A stretch of 64,000 bases of DNA from Chitinophagaceae bacterium (GCA_016721385.1 JADKIE010000001.1:738501-802500), one strand, 5' to 3'; positions 18,379-28,368 are shown, counted from the stretch's first letter. The notes: a model not told the origin generated them from the sequence alone. Translations and numbers: made by a program.

Positions 18379-19320
18379 TTATCCGTTAATTAGTTTATTG
18401 GTATGTAAATAAGTTATTGCATCTTTAATTTTAGTAAGACATTCTTCGCTTTGAGTAGTTTCAGGCAAATATTTTGCAAATTTTACAGCATCGCCGCAAC
18501 GCAAAGCATTTGCAATATCTGTAACCATATCTTTACTAACCTTATTTTGAGATAAATGGATTAACAGATCATCGGTTGTTTTATTCATTATACTTTTACG
18601 CTGTATCCTGCTAACATACCATTTTAATATTTTTGCCAGTTCAAAATGATATTGTTTTGTGTTTTCGACATTATCTAAATTTAATTTTTTTAAATTATTT
18701 AAATTTTGTACTGCCTCATCATAAGGTGAATGTCTGGCAGTAAACTCGGCAGAAGGAGTTTTATTTTTTTGTTTGGTGACTTTTCGCAAAACAAGTACCA
18801 GCACTACTAACAGTAAAAAAAATGCCCCAATAATATAATACCAAAAATAATTTTTATCATCAGCTTCCATGATGGGTTTAATGTCTCTTAATTGATTAGT
18901 AGTATCTGCAGGAGCATAGCCAACATTTACAGCAATTGAATCGGTAAATAAATTTATAGTAGTATCATCTTGCAATGGATCAAAATTAATTCTGTATGCT
19001 GGTGTGTTCCATTTGCCGGAATCAAAACTGGTAAATGTAATGGTTTGCTGCACTACTATATTATTATTTTGTGTAGCGGTGTCTATTTTGCTTTTTTCTA
19101 CAATTTCAAAATGGGCAACAGAATCTGCAGTGTTAATCCAATGTACATTATACGTATTGGAAGAATAAGTTGCAATTACTTTATACTTTATTTGTTCGCC
19201 AATTAAAATATTGGTTTTATCTATAAAGGTTTTAACCGTTGGGGATTGGGCATAGTTGTATTTATTTATTAGCGTAAATATCAGTAGTAAATAAATTGTT
19301 ACATTTTTTTTCATTATCAA
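18379..19320 (-). CDS. BatD-like periplasmic protein with one membrane helix
   Basis: A 313-residue protein: signal peptide to NYAQ (about 25), then a beta-rich periplasmic domain (ILIGEQIKYKVIATYSSN, TFTSFDSGKWNTPAYRINF) resembling BatD oxygen-tolerance domains. A strong helix (YYIIGAFFLLLVVLVLVL, near 160-180) is followed by a cytosolic helical tail (YHFELAKILKWYVSRIQRKS...). The layout matches the DUF4381/BatD-like member between DUF58 and batA in Bacteroidota clusters. It lies 11 bases after the DUF58 stop and 13 before batA, so all four genes are probably one operon. The exact role is unknown. Confidence 0.7.
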   Translation of the reverse strand: MIMKKNVTIYLLLIFTLINKYNYAQSPTVKTFIDKTNILIGEQIKYKVIATYSSNTYNVHWINTADSVAHFEIVEKSKIDTATQNNNIVVQQTITFTSFDSGKWNTPAYRINFDPLQDDTTINLFTDSIAVNVGYAPADTTNQLRDIKPIMEADDKNYFWYYIIGAFFLLLVVLVLVLRKVTKQKNKTPSAEFTARHSPYDEAVQNLNNLKKLNLDNVENTKQYHFELAKILKWYVSRIQRKSIMNKTTDDLLIHLSQNKVSKDMVTDIANALRCGDAVKFAKYLPETTQSEECLTKIKDAITYLHTNKLING

Positions 19321-19331
19321 TTATCCATTGC

Positions 19332-20201
19332 TTAATTTCTCTTTATAAAAAACTGTTGCAATATTTTTACATAGTCCTCGTCTGTACGTATATGCAGTAG
19401 TTCGGCATTTGCAGCTTTAAAATAATTTTTACAAATTTCGCTTTGCAATAGAAAATGTTGCTGGTAATTGTATTGTACTAAAGCATTGCTGCTATCTACC
19501 CATTTTCCCTTCCTTGTCTCAGCATCTTGCAGTTGTATTAAACCAATGTTGGGTAATTGCATATCCATTTTATCGTACACTCTTATCCCAATAACATCAT
19601 GTTTGTTTCCTATTACTTTTAAATCCTTATCGTACCCTTCATCTAAAAAATCGCTTAATAAAAAAGCAATGCTTTTTTGCTTTACCGATGTGCTAAAATA
19701 TTTTATAGCTTCGTCTAAGTTTGTGCCTTTTTTTGTTGCTTCTACCGTTAGTAATTCTCTTACAATATATAAGGCATGCTGCCTTCCTTTTTTGGGTGGT
19801 ATATATTTATCAATTTTATCACTAAAAAAAACTACCCCCACTTTATCATTATTACTTACCGCACTAAACGTAAGTACCGAAGCTATTTCAACTATTAAAT
19901 CTTTTTTTTGCCTTGCAACTGTTCCAAATAAATTGCTTGCGCTTGTGTCTATCAACAACATTACCGTAAGTTCTCTTTCTTCTTCAAACACTTTTGTAAA
20001 AGGATGGCTAAATCTTGCACTTACATTCCAATCAATAAATCGTACATCATCTCCAGCATAATATTCCCTTACTTCTCTAAAGCTCATCCCCTTTCCTTTA
20101 AAAGCAGAGTGATACTCCCCCGTAAATAAATGCGTAGTAATTTTTTTGCTTTTTATTTCAAGCTCACGAACTTTGCGTTGTATTTCTTCGGTTGTAAGCA
20201 T
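19332..20201 (-). CDS. DUF58 (VWA-like) protein of the MoxR cluster
   Basis: A 289-residue soluble protein with the DUF58 hallmark YYAGDDVRFIDWNVSAR (47-63), then VMLLIDTSAS (Asp85, Ser87, Ser89), a MIDAS-like start of a VWA fold. The ATG overlaps the moxR stop by one base (TAATG), meaning tight translational coupling. DUF58 proteins are the standard partners of MoxR AAA+ ATPases and may act as chaperone adaptors. No signal peptide or membrane segment is seen. A long antisense open frame (19468-20061) is a shadow of this gene. Confidence 0.85.
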   Translation of the reverse strand: MLTTEEIQRKVRELEIKSKKITTHLFTGEYHSAFKGKGMSFREVREYYAGDDVRFIDWNVSARFSHPFTKVFEEERELTVMLLIDTSASNLFGTVARQKKDLIVEIASVLTFSAVSNNDKVGVVFFSDKIDKYIPPKKGRQHALYIVRELLTVEATKKGTNLDEAIKYFSTSVKQKSIAFLLSDFLDEGYDKDLKVIGNKHDVIGIRVYDKMDMQLPNIGLIQLQDAETRKGKWVDSSNALVQYNYQQHFLLQSEICKNYFKAANAELLHIRTDEDYVKILQQFFIKRN

Positions 20202-21202
20202 TATGGCACATTTACACCTCTTAATATCTCATCAATAATCATTTCTACATTTACATTTTCGGCCTCGGCTTCATATGTTAATCCAATTCTGTGACGAAGA
20301 ACATCTTTACAAATACTCCTTACATCATCGGGAATTACATAACCTCTTTTATTCAAAAAAGCATATGCCTTTGCCGCTAAGGCTAAATTAATACTTGCTC
20401 TTGGGCTTCCTCCAAAACCAATTAATGGTTTTAATTTTGGTAAATTAAACTTGTCTGGAAAACGGGTTGCAAAAACAATATCTAAAATATAGCTCTCAAC
20501 TTTTTCATCCAGATAAACTTGCCGTACCAATTCTTTTGCAATTAAAATTTCGGTAGTAGTTGCAACCGGATTAATAGTTTGAAAATTTAATCCTAATGTA
20601 TTTTGACGAATAATTAATTGCTCTTCTGTTTTAGATGGATAGCCCACAATTACTTTTAACATAAATCTATCTACCTGAGCTTCAGGCAATGGATAAGTAC
20701 CTTCTTGCTCAATAGGGTTTTGTGTAGCTAAAACTAAAAAGGGTTCAGGTAATTTATAGGTTGTTTCGCCAATGGTTACTTGCCTTTCCTGCATGGCTTC
20801 CAACAAAGCGCTTTGTACTTTTGCAGGAGCTCTGTTAATTTCATCTGCCAAAATAAAGTTTGAAAATATTGGTCCTTTACGAACCATAAATTCGTTTTTA
20901 GCCTGATTGTAAATCATTGTACCAACCACATCGGCAGGCAATAAATCGGGTGTAAATTGTATACGGCTAAAATTAGCATGTACCGCTTGTGCAAGTGATT
21001 TTATGGATAATGTTTTTGCAAGGCCCGGCACGCCTTCCAGCAAAACATGTCCGTTACTTAGCAAGCCAATTAATAAGCGCTCAATCATTCCATGCTGCCC
21101 CACAATTACTTTACTTAATTCATCATTTATCCTTGTAACAAAAGCACTTGACTCAGCAATTCTTTCATTCAATACTTTTATATCTTCCGATGGTTGAACC
21201 AT
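20201..21202 (-). CDS. MoxR-family AAA+ ATPase
   Basis: A 333-residue AAA+ ATPase. Walker A is GVPGLAKT (57-64), Walker B is ILADEINRAP near 125, sensor 1 lies at LVLATQNPIEQEGTYPLPEAQVDRFMLK, and sensor 2 near FGGSPRASINLALAAKAYAF. These are diagnostic of the MoxR family, chaperone-like ATPases that mature or activate partners carrying VWA domains. It heads the cluster with DUF58, BatD-like and batA genes. The gene is intact. Regulation is not evident; no consensus promoter was identified upstream. Confidence 0.9.
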   Translation of the reverse strand: MVQPSEDIKVLNERIAESSAFVTRINDELSKVIVGQHGMIERLLIGLLSNGHVLLEGVPGLAKTLSIKSLAQAVHANFSRIQFTPDLLPADVVGTMIYNQAKNEFMVRKGPIFSNFILADEINRAPAKVQSALLEAMQERQVTIGETTYKLPEPFLVLATQNPIEQEGTYPLPEAQVDRFMLKVIVGYPSKTEEQLIIRQNTLGLNFQTINPVATTTEILIAKELVRQVYLDEKVESYILDIVFATRFPDKFNLPKLKPLIGFGGSPRASINLALAAKAYAFLNKRGYVIPDDVRSICKDVLRHRIGLTYEAEAENVNVEMIIDEILRGVNVP

Positions 21203-21319
21203 ACCTTAAAATTTAATTTGAATGCTGAAAAATACAAACAATGTGCGAACAAATATTTTGCCATTATGATAAGCGGAACAAAAAACTGTTAAAAATGATT
21301 ATACCTTTATAAAAAAAGT

Positions 21320-21652
21320 ATGGTAAAACAAGAATGGATAACCACATCAACAGGTTTTGAAGGTTATCGAATTACAGAGCATTTAGGAGTTGTAAGAGGC
21401 ATTACAGTAAGAAGCAGAAGCATTTTAGGAAATATTGCCGGAGGTTTTCAAACGCTTTTAGGAGGTAAAATTTCTATTTATGCAGAACTTTGCGAAAGAG
21501 CAAGAGAAGAAGCCTATCAATTATTAATACAACATGCAACCGAACGTGGTGCTAATGCTATTGTTAATATGCGATATGATGCCAATGAGGTAATGAATGG
21601 CGTTACAGAAGTTTTGGCGTATGGTACTGCGGTTGTAGTGGAGAAAATTTAA
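21320..21652 (+). CDS. YbjQ/UPF0145 heavy-metal-binding-type protein
   Basis: A 110-residue protein: ITTSTGFEGYRITEHLGVVRGITVRSRS, then AELCERAREEAYQLLIQHATERGANAIVNMRYDANEV and a short beta end (TEVLAYGTAVVVEKI). This is the YbjQ/UPF0145 family, a small dodecin-like pentameric fold of unknown function, sometimes called a putative heavy-metal-binding domain. No membrane segment. It shares its last four bases (TTAA at 21649-21652) with the corrected convergent end of nadE. Confidence 0.8.
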   Translation: MVKQEWITTSTGFEGYRITEHLGVVRGITVRSRSILGNIAGGFQTLLGGKISIYAELCERAREEAYQLLIQHATERGANAIVNMRYDANEVMNGVTEVLAYGTAVVVEKI

Positions 21653-23330
21653 CTCAAATACTTTCCTACAATCGGCACTCTTCTACCAACTCCAAATGCT
21701 TTTGGTGAAATGCGTATAATAGGGCAAAATTGATTACGTTTATATTCGTTAACGTTTACCATTTTTAAACTCTATCTACTAAAGCAGCATCAAAACCCTG
21801 TGCTTTAATTTCGTTTGGTCCTTGTCTGCGTTCAATATATTGATATAAAATTTTATCCAAAATACTGTAATCCGGTAACGAGTCGCTATCTTTTTGCCCT
21901 GGCCTTAATTCGGCGCTTGGTGCTTTGGTGATAATATTATTGGGAATAATTTCTTTATTATGATTAATATATTTGGCTAATGCATATACTTGCAATTTAT
22001 AGCAATCACCAAGCACACCAATTCCTCCGGCCATATCGCCGTACAACGTACCATAGCCGGTAGCCAATTCGCTTTTGTTACTTGTGTTTAGCAAGATATA
22101 TCCAAATTTATTGGCAATGGCCATTAACAAATTCCCTCTTGTACGGCTCTGAATATTTTCTTCGGCGATGCTAAAGGGTAAGTCTTTGAAAACAGGATTT
22201 AACTCCTGCAAAAAGCCACCATAAATATTTTTTATAGGTATAATACCGTAAGGGTTTTGCAAATTTTTACTTAGTTGTTCGGCATCACTTACACTGTGCC
22301 CTGTGGAGTATTCGGATGGCATTAAAATGGCCCGTACATTTTCATTTCCTAATGCCTCACAAGCAAGTACCAATGTTACAGCGCTATCTATTCCGCCGCT
22401 GCTTCCCAATATAGCTTTTGTAAAACCCATCTTACCAAAGTAATCCTTAATGCCCATCACCAATGCATTGTACACAAGTTCAATGCTTAGATTTTCTGTT
22501 AACCCAGCAGGATTCAATTCGGCATCAGATATTTTACTTGCATATTCAATTACCGGATCTTCAATTGAACCATCATCATTTAATATAAACGATTGCAACG
22601 ATGATTCGAAAGATGGAAGCCTGCCACATAAATTAGCGTCTTTATCAAATACCAACGAGCCGCCATCAAAAACCACTTCGGTTTGACTACCTACAGCATT
22701 GCAGTAAAATAATGGAATTTTATATTTTGTAACATTGGCTTTAATGGTGGCTTTTCTATCTTCATCATGTGTGTAATCAAAAGGGGATGCCGATAAATTT
22801 AGCATCACATCCGGCTTTTGTTTCATCAATTCATCCATTGGGCAAACTCGGTACATGGGGTTATCACCCAGATTCCAAATATCTTCGCAAATAGTTACTG
22901 CTAATTTTTTGCCTTTAAATTCAATTACGTTCCATTCGTAGGCAGGCTCAAAATAGCGGTACTCATCAAACACATCGTAATTAGGCAAACAGGTTTTATG
23001 TGCAATTGCTTTTATTTCTTTATTGCAAAGAAAATAAGCTGCATTAAACAAGTCTTTCCCTTCTTTTATCGGGTTTCTATCAGGTGCTCCAACTAATACA
23101 CCTATGGTATCGGCATGTTGTTTTATGTCGTCAATTGCTTTATAACATTTATTAATAAAATCGTCAAACTCCAAAAAATCTTTGGGGGCATAACCACATA
23201 TACTTAATTCGCTAAATAAAATTATATCTCCGCCTTGTTTTTTGGCTTCTTCAATGGCACAAATAATTTTTTGTGTATTGCTTTCAAAATTGCCAATGTG
23301 ATAGTTTTGTTGTGCTAAAAAAATTTTCAT
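21649..23330 (-). CDS. nadE: NAD+ synthase, glutamine-hydrolysing, frameshift near C-terminus
   Basis: The N-terminal nitrilase-type glutaminase has its Glu (LFSELSICGY), Lys (AHKTCLPNYDVFDEYRYFEP) and Cys (VTICEDIW). The C-terminal synthetase has the SGGIDSA PP-loop near residue 310. It makes NAD+ from deamido-NAD with ammonia from glutamine. The open frame stops at 21765 after AALVDRV. Adding one T in a T-run near 21768 continues it as LKMVNVNEYKRNQFCP and FGVGRRVPIVGKYL to a TAA at 21649, restoring the conserved C-terminus (about 560 residues). I chose ATG 23330 (MKIFLAQQNYHIGNF). gldB is divergent. Confidence 0.9.
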
Positions 23331-23345
23331 GATTGATGTCACTAA

Positions 23346-23365
23346 TTACACGAATTTACACGAAT
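23346..23365. repeat. Tandem 10-bp direct repeat between nadE and gldB
   Basis: TTACACGAAT occurs twice head to tail in the nadE-gldB gap. It could be a protein-binding site or a simple repeat; no palindrome or promoter match accompanies it. Confidence 0.35.
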
Positions 23366-23454
23366 GGATACAAATAATATGCTATTTTTATTTTAGCAAA
23401 TAGAGGAATGAAGTTATTGGCACCTTATGGCTAATAAAAAAATAATATTTACAC

Positions 23455-24459
23455 ATGAAATACGTACTTATCTTAATTACTGTTTTATTTTTTTCTTGTA
23501 ACAATGGAGATAAAATTCCTGACGTTTCCAACATTAAAATTGATTTACAAACACAGCGATTTGAAAAAAGTTTGTTTGCTATAGATTCGGCAAATTTTTC
23601 GGACAACTTTAACAAAGTAATTGCCGCATATCCGTCCTTCGGCGAAAATTTCATATCTACAATTTTAGGAGCCGATCCTAAATGGAGTGAAGATAGCGTT
23701 GCGGCTTATGTAAAATTATTTATACAGCTGCATCACTCTGTTTATGATACCAGCACATTAGTTTTTAAAGATTTTACCAGTTACGAAAATGAAATTAAAA
23801 AAGGATTACAGTTTGTTAACTATTATTTCCTAACTATAAAATACCCAATAAAATTATCACTTACATTGGCCCATTAGATGGTTTTGGTGATATTTTATCG
23901 GATGACGCTGTTATTGTTGGCCTGCATTTACATTTAGGAAAAAACTATTCTTTGTATAAATCCGAGCAAGTGCAACAAACGTATCCTGCCTATATTAGCA
24001 GCCGCTTTGAGCCGGAGTATATAACTGTAAACAGTCTTAAAATATAGTGTTGGATATGTATCCCGAAAAATTAGAAGATAAAACTTTGGTGCAACAAATG
24101 ATTGAAAAAGGGAAACGTTTATATGTGTTGAGTAAAATCTTACCTAAAACAAAAGAGCATTTTGTAATTGGTTACACTGAGCAGCAATTAAAAGATTGCT
24201 ACAGCCACGAAGCTGTTATTTGGAATTTATTTGCACAAAATAATTTGTTTCAAACCATAGATAATAATATAATAAAAACTATATTGGTGAAAGCCCTAAA
24301 ACGCAGGAACTTGGCGAAGCGTCTCCCGGAAATATTGGAAGCTTTGCCGGCTGGCAAATTGTAAAAAAGTATATGAAGAAAAATCCTTCCACAACATTAT
24401 CTCAATTAATGCAATTAGATAACGAAACAATATTTGCCGAAGCTAAGTACAAACCTTAG
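23455..24459 (+). CDS. gldB: Gliding motility lipoprotein GldB, three frameshifts
   Basis: Segments 23455-23877, an internal stretch, and 24047-24364 followed by a further segment to the TAG at 24457-24459 make about 335 residues. MKYVLILITVLFFSC gives a lipobox with Cys15; IPDVSNIKIDLQTQRFEKSLF matches the GldB start, then ITYIGPLDGFGDILSDDAVIVGLHLHLG and a C-terminal GSFAGWQIVKKYM. GldB is an envelope lipoprotein needed for gliding in Bacteroidota. Breaks lie near 23830 (C-run), 24045 (A-run) and 24277 (A-run), each one base short. Having nadE next to it supports the call. Confidence 0.85.
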
Positions 24460-24461
24460 CC

Positions 24462-25563
24462 TTAAGCTGCCTGATTTTGTTGTTGCGCAACCGGTGGGTG
24501 ATTACCCAACCATTTCATTACTCTAAAATGCGATGCTAAAGCCCCAAACATGGTTGGATAGTAGTTATAAGGTAAATTAAATTCCTTACATTTTTGTGCA
24601 ACAATTTTACTGATGGCAGGATAATGTATGTGGCTTACTTTTGGAAAAAGATGATGTTCTACCTGAAAATTTAATCCGCCTACAAACCAGCTAATTACTT
24701 TATTGTTCATTGCAAAATTTGATGTTGTTTTAATTTGATGCTCTGCCCAGGCAGTTTCAAGATGTTTGGTTTCGTCTAAAGCAACGGTTTCAAATTCGGT
24801 ATTTTCTACAACATGCGCCAATTGAAATACTAAAGAAAGTGTTAAGCCCATTGTTGCATTTAATAACAAAAAACCTACAAGCCAAGGTAAAAAACCCCAA
24901 ACCATTATTGGAAGAACCATATAAAATGTTACATACCCTATTTTTGTAAGCCAAAAAATGGCTTTATTTTTTGCACTCATTTTCCATGCTTCGGTAGTAT
25001 AAATTTTTCCGGTAAAATACTTTGTAAAATCCATAAAGAACAGCCAAAAAATAGAAGATAAAGCATACACCGGTAATAAATATATATGTTGAATTTTGTG
25101 GGCCGGTACCCACTTTTGTGATTCACACTGGCGAATAATCGGGCTTTTAGCAATGTCATCGTCTAATCCATCTACATTGGTATACGTATGATGCAAAATG
25201 TTATGCTTTTGTTTCCAGAAATAAGAACTTGCACCTAAAAAATTTGCACTTAACCCCATCAAATCATTTAACCAGGGTTTGGTAGAATAGCTTCCGTGGT
25301 TGGCATCATGCATTACGGCAAAGCCTATACAAGCAAAATTATATCCAAGCCAAATACAAATTAAAAGTGCCGGCAAAACCGATAAATGTGCAAACATTAA
25401 TAAGCAATAACCAATAATAGCCGTGCTTATTAAAATGATTGATTTACTGAACAATCTCCAATCGCCTGTTTTTTTTAAATGATTTTTTTCAAAATATTCA
25501 TCTACTGCTGTTTTTAGCGATTGAAAAATTCGTTGTTTTTGTTGGAGAAAGTGATTTTGCCAT
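24462..25563 (-). CDS. Fatty acid desaturase (acyl-lipid/linoleoyl-CoA type), frameshifted N-terminus
   Basis: A membrane desaturase with all three histidine boxes: HDANHGSYS, HNILHHTYTN and QVEHHLFP, and four to six hydrophobic helices. The QxxHH third box is typical of front-end/linoleoyl-CoA desaturases. The continuous frame begins at 25454, but the conserved start (MAK..., then VDEYFEKNHLKKTGDWR) lies upstream across two one-base gaps, near 25515 in a T-run and near 25552 in an A-run, giving about 367 residues from the ATG at 25563. It inserts double bonds in acyl chains at the inner membrane. It ends 3 bases from the convergent gldB stop. Confidence 0.8.
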
Positions 25564-25625
25564 AGCCATTAAATTGTAAAATAAATACTGTTGTAGTTTA
25601 GGCAAAATAAGAATTGCACTATCCT

Positions 25626-26054
25626 TTACAACGCTTTTAAAGGTACAACAAAAATGTAAGGAATTACACTATTAATTAGCTTAAAAGGTACTATCATTTC
25701 AAAAGAAGGGATAATTACATCAAATTTTTTATAATTAACAATATTTTGCATAAGGTATAAGCCATGCATTTTTCCCATTTCGCTACGTAAATTGCAACCA
25801 CTAATATATTCGTATGTTTCACCGGGTTGTATTTGTGGCTGAACCCCAACTACACCTTCGCCTTCCACTTCTCTAAAACTACCGTTGCTATCATAAATAT
25901 GCCAGTGCCTTCTTAAAAGTTTTATGGCAAAAGGGTTGTTATTTTCGATAGTAATTTTATACGCAAACATAAATTCGTTGTTGAGCACATTGCTGTACTC
26001 GGGTTGGTAAAATGTTTCTACGGTTACTTTTACACCTTCTGTAATTTTAAACAT
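25626..26054 (-). CDS. apaG: ApaG-domain protein
   Basis: ITEGVKVTVETFYQPEYSNVLNNEFMFAYKITIENNNPFAIKLLRRHWHIYDSNGSFREVEGEGVVGVQPQIQPGETYEYISG is the ApaG immunoglobulin-like fold, ending FEMIVPFKL as family members do. The extra residues after FKL (to 142) are probably the result of one missing base just before an expected stop, since relatives end near 128. ApaG is linked to Co2+/Mg2+ efflux in enterobacteria, but its molecular role is unclear. No membrane segment. On the minus strand, TACTTTAG near 26082 is one base off the -7 consensus. Confidence 0.8.
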   Translation of the reverse strand: MFKITEGVKVTVETFYQPEYSNVLNNEFMFAYKITIENNNPFAIKLLRRHWHIYDSNGSFREVEGEGVVGVQPQIQPGETYEYISGCNLRSEMGKMHGLYLMQNIVNYKKFDVIIPSFEMIVPFKLINSVIPYIFVVPLKAL

Positions 26055-26133
26055 ATTACTTTTGTTTTGCTATACTAAAGTACGTTTTCTTTATATTAAA
26101 CTAAGGTTAAATTTATGCAGAATTTTTTGCATA

Positions 26134-26516
26134 TTATTTACGGTTGTTAGCTGCAAATGCAATTATATGCCCGTCTTTATCGGCAACATAACCAACTTTT
26201 ATCGCCCCACTCTATTTTTATTGGGCTTATTTCTATAGCTCCTGCAGCTATAGCCCTTTGATGAATTTCCTCTATATTATCTAAAACAACATATAACTCA
26301 CACCTTGGAATGCCGTTACCTAAATTAGATGAGGCATTTAGGTGTTAGAATTTTTGTAATTCCTTCTTCGGGCATAAGCCCAAGTTTTAAGTTGCTGTTC
26401 AATAAAAACTCTGTCATGCCCGGCACATCTAAAACAGGTTGCATATTAAAAACATCAGCATAAAAATCTCTGCTTTTTTGCTGGTTTGCCACGTACAAAA
26501 TAATTTGATATTGCAT
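26134..26516 (-). CDS. VOC/glyoxalase-family protein, frameshifted
   Basis: The open segment 26325-26516 (YQIILYVANQQKSRDFYADVFNMQPVLDVPGMTEFLL) is the first half of a VOC domain. It breaks near 26330. Beyond it, another frame reads NGIPRCELYVVLDNIEEIHQRAIAAGA and, after a second break near 26200, GYVADKDGHIIAFA, the expected second half, with a stop at 26134 (about 127 residues). VOC proteins bind small ligands or metals; no function can be assigned. No partner genes suggest a role. Confidence 0.6.
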
Positions 26517-26544
26517 GTTTGTACACGTAGAGTTATTATATTAA

Positions 26545-26871
26545 TTAAGATACAGTATAGCCATTTTTAATTAGCCACTGTTTTATTTTTTCTCTGTTAT
26601 CGCCCTGCATAATTATTTCGCCATCTTTTACACTGCCGCCGGTACCGCAAAAAGATTTTAATTTTTTTCCTAATTCCTCAGCATCTTTTTGTTTGCCAAT
26701 AAAGCCAGTTATTAAAGTAACGGCTTTGCCGGCTCTGTGTTTAGTATCTAATTTTATTTTTAATTTTTGCTGAGATGATGGTAAGGTTTCTACTTCATTC
26801 ACTTCCTCTTCTATTTTAAAATCAGGATCGGTAGAATAAACCAACCCACTAAAAGAATTTAATTTTTTCAT
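26545..26871 (-). CDS. yciH: SUI1/eIF1-like translation factor (YciH family)
   Basis: The 108-residue protein begins MKKLNSFSGLVYSTDPDF. The SUI1 core follows: LKIKLDTKHRAGKAVTLITGFIGKQKDAEELGKKLKSFCGTGGSVKDGEIIMQGDNREKIKQWLIKNGY, with the CGTGGSVKDGEI motif that marks bacterial YciH/eIF1 homologues. It may act in translation initiation fidelity on the 30S subunit. ATG 26871 is preferred because an open extension to 26898 runs through one arm of a palindrome. The gene follows nadC's upstream region on the same strand. Confidence 0.85.
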   Translation of the reverse strand: MKKLNSFSGLVYSTDPDFKIEEEVNEVETLPSSQQKLKIKLDTKHRAGKAVTLITGFIGKQKDAEELGKKLKSFCGTGGSVKDGEIIMQGDNREKIKQWLIKNGYTVS

Positions 26872-26890
26872 GTTTATTTTTTGGGTTAGA

Positions 26891-26916
26891 GTTGCCAATC
26901 TTTAACTGTTGGCAAC
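26891..26916. repeat. Palindrome GTTGCCAA-N10-TTGGCAAC
   Basis: Perfect 8-bp arms (26891-26898 and 26909-26916) between yciH and nadC. It has no T-run, so it is not an obvious terminator. It shares its core with the imperfect palindrome at 3315-3345. Confidence 0.5.
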
Positions 26917-26931
26917 CCTAACATTGAATCA

Positions 26932-27784
26932 CTAATTTATTATAACTGCCTTCAAACTCAAATCCAAACTACGAGCCTGATGTATAATTGCTCCGCTACT
27001 AATATAATCTACACCTGTAGCAGCATATGCCTCTATATTATTAATCTTTATGCCGCCACTTGCTTCCGTTTCGTATTTATTATTTATAATTTTTAAGGCA
27101 TTGGTAATTTGCTCATGTGAAATTATCCAGCATAATTCTGTCTACCTTACCTACTGCAAGTACTTTTTTTACATCCTCTAAATTTCTGGTTTCTACTTCT
27201 ATTTTTATATTTAATTGTTGTGCCTGCACATAATCATATGCTTTGTTAATGGCTCTTTCTATTCCACCACAATAATCAATATGATTATCTTTTAGCATAA
27301 TCATATCGTACAAACCAAATCGGTGGTTTAATCCTCCGCCAATTTTAACGGCAGCTTTTTCCAGCAATCTAAAATTGGGAGTAGTTTTTCGGGTGTCTAA
27401 TAATTTAGTTGTATACCCTTTTAACTTGTCGGTATATTGTTTCGTAAGTGTGGCAATACCACTCATACGTTGCATGGTGTTTAGCACTAATCTTTCGGCC
27501 TGCAAAATAGTATGTACTTTTGCTTTTACATCAAAAGCAATTTCTCCAAATTTCATTTGCTCTCCATCTTGCTTATAAAAATTAAAAGTTGCATCAGGCT
27601 CTAAATAATTAAAAATTATTTTGGCAACCTCTACACCTGCCAACACACCATCTTCTTTAATTTTTAAAACAGCTTTCCCCATTGTGGAGGCATCTATACA
27701 CGAAAGCGTAGAATGATCGCCATCGCCAATATCTTCGGCCAAAGCATTCTTAATAAGTGATAGTAATTGATTTTCGTAATTCAT
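26932..27784 (-). CDS. nadC: Nicotinate-nucleotide pyrophosphorylase (carboxylating), frameshifted
   Basis: Starts MNYENQLLSLIKNALAEDIGDGDHSTLSC and shows the QPRT motifs: VLNTMQRMSGIATLTKQY, LLDTRKTTPNFRLLEKAAVKIGGGLNHRFGLYDMIMLKDNHID, IEVETRNLEDV and RIMLDNF. The frame breaks near 27110 (two bases short). It resumes as EQITNALKIINNKYETEASGGI and VDYISSGAIIHQARSLDLSLK, ending at TAG 26932, to make about 284 residues, the family length. It converts quinolinate to nicotinate mononucleotide, the step before nadE's pathway. A terminator lies upstream of its start. Confidence 0.9.
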
Positions 27785-27807
27785 AAAACAAAGCTAAGGA
27801 AGTACAC

Positions 27808-27837
27808 AAAAAAAGCTCCGAAAAAATCGGAGCTTTT
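27808..27837 (-). terminator. Rho-independent terminator after the DUF4783 gene
   Basis: AAAAGCTCCGA and TCGGAGCTTTT form an 11-bp stem around AAAAA. On the minus strand the stem is followed by a T-run (TTTTTTTG). It lies between the DUF4783 stop (27858) and nadC start (27784). Confidence 0.8.
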
Positions 27838-27857
27838 AATAATTAATTATTATGCAT

Positions 27858-28235
27858 TTAAGTATTTTCAAAACTAATTTCCTGAAGAACCTGTTTATCG
27901 CCCTTTTGTTTCATATAAACAGTAACTCTGAATGTGCCATTTTTAGTTACCAACGAGCCAATACAATATTGTGAGCCTCCGTTTTCGCCCTTGTGTATAA
28001 CTGTATAGCTTTTAACACCATTTGTGGCAAAAAAGTCCTTAATAATCATCTCGGCCTGTCCTTTGCTGTAGCTGTTACTTTTATCGGGCATGGTAACTTC
28101 TACCGTATTATCAAAGTACTTAGCCATTTTGGCAGCATTGCCTTCTTTTAAAGCGCTAATAACATCATCTAAATTGGCAACAACTGCAAACGAAATCATG
28201 GGTAATAATAACGTTAAAAATAAAAATCGTTTCAT
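27858..28235 (-). CDS. DUF4783 domain protein (secreted)
   Basis: From the ATG at 28235, MKRFLFLTLLLPMISFAVVA is a signal peptide. The mature part (about 105 residues) reads LDDVISALKEGNAAKMAKYFDNTVEVTMPDKSNSYSKGQAEMIIKDFFATNGVKSYTVIHKGENGGSQYCIGSL, a NTF2-like fold matching DUF4783, a Bacteroidota family of unknown function. It is probably periplasmic. An upstream open extension to 28298 lacks family character, so I start at 28235. A terminator follows the gene. Confidence 0.75.
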   Translation of the reverse strand: MKRFLFLTLLLPMISFAVVANLDDVISALKEGNAAKMAKYFDNTVEVTMPDKSNSYSKGQAEMIIKDFFATNGVKSYTVIHKGENGGSQYCIGSLVTKNGTFRVTVYMKQKGDKQVLQEISFENT

Positions 28236-28368
28236 AGTAAAATTATTCTTTTTAAGGGTTTTGCCAAAACTGTGCCAAGCTATGTTAAAGTTAAACAATT
28301 GTGTAGTTTTTTATGCCGATTTTATGTTCAAATAACAAATTTTAGCTTAAATGATATAGCTTTACCGT

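Noticed and set aside
19468..20061. Long open frame antisense to the DUF58 gene
   Set aside because: It mirrors a well-supported gene, has Ser/Leu/Phe-rich shadow composition and no motif.
23455..24459. gldB as a genuine pseudogene
   Set aside because: All three breaks are one-base homopolymer gaps, the same pattern as in essential genes nearby.
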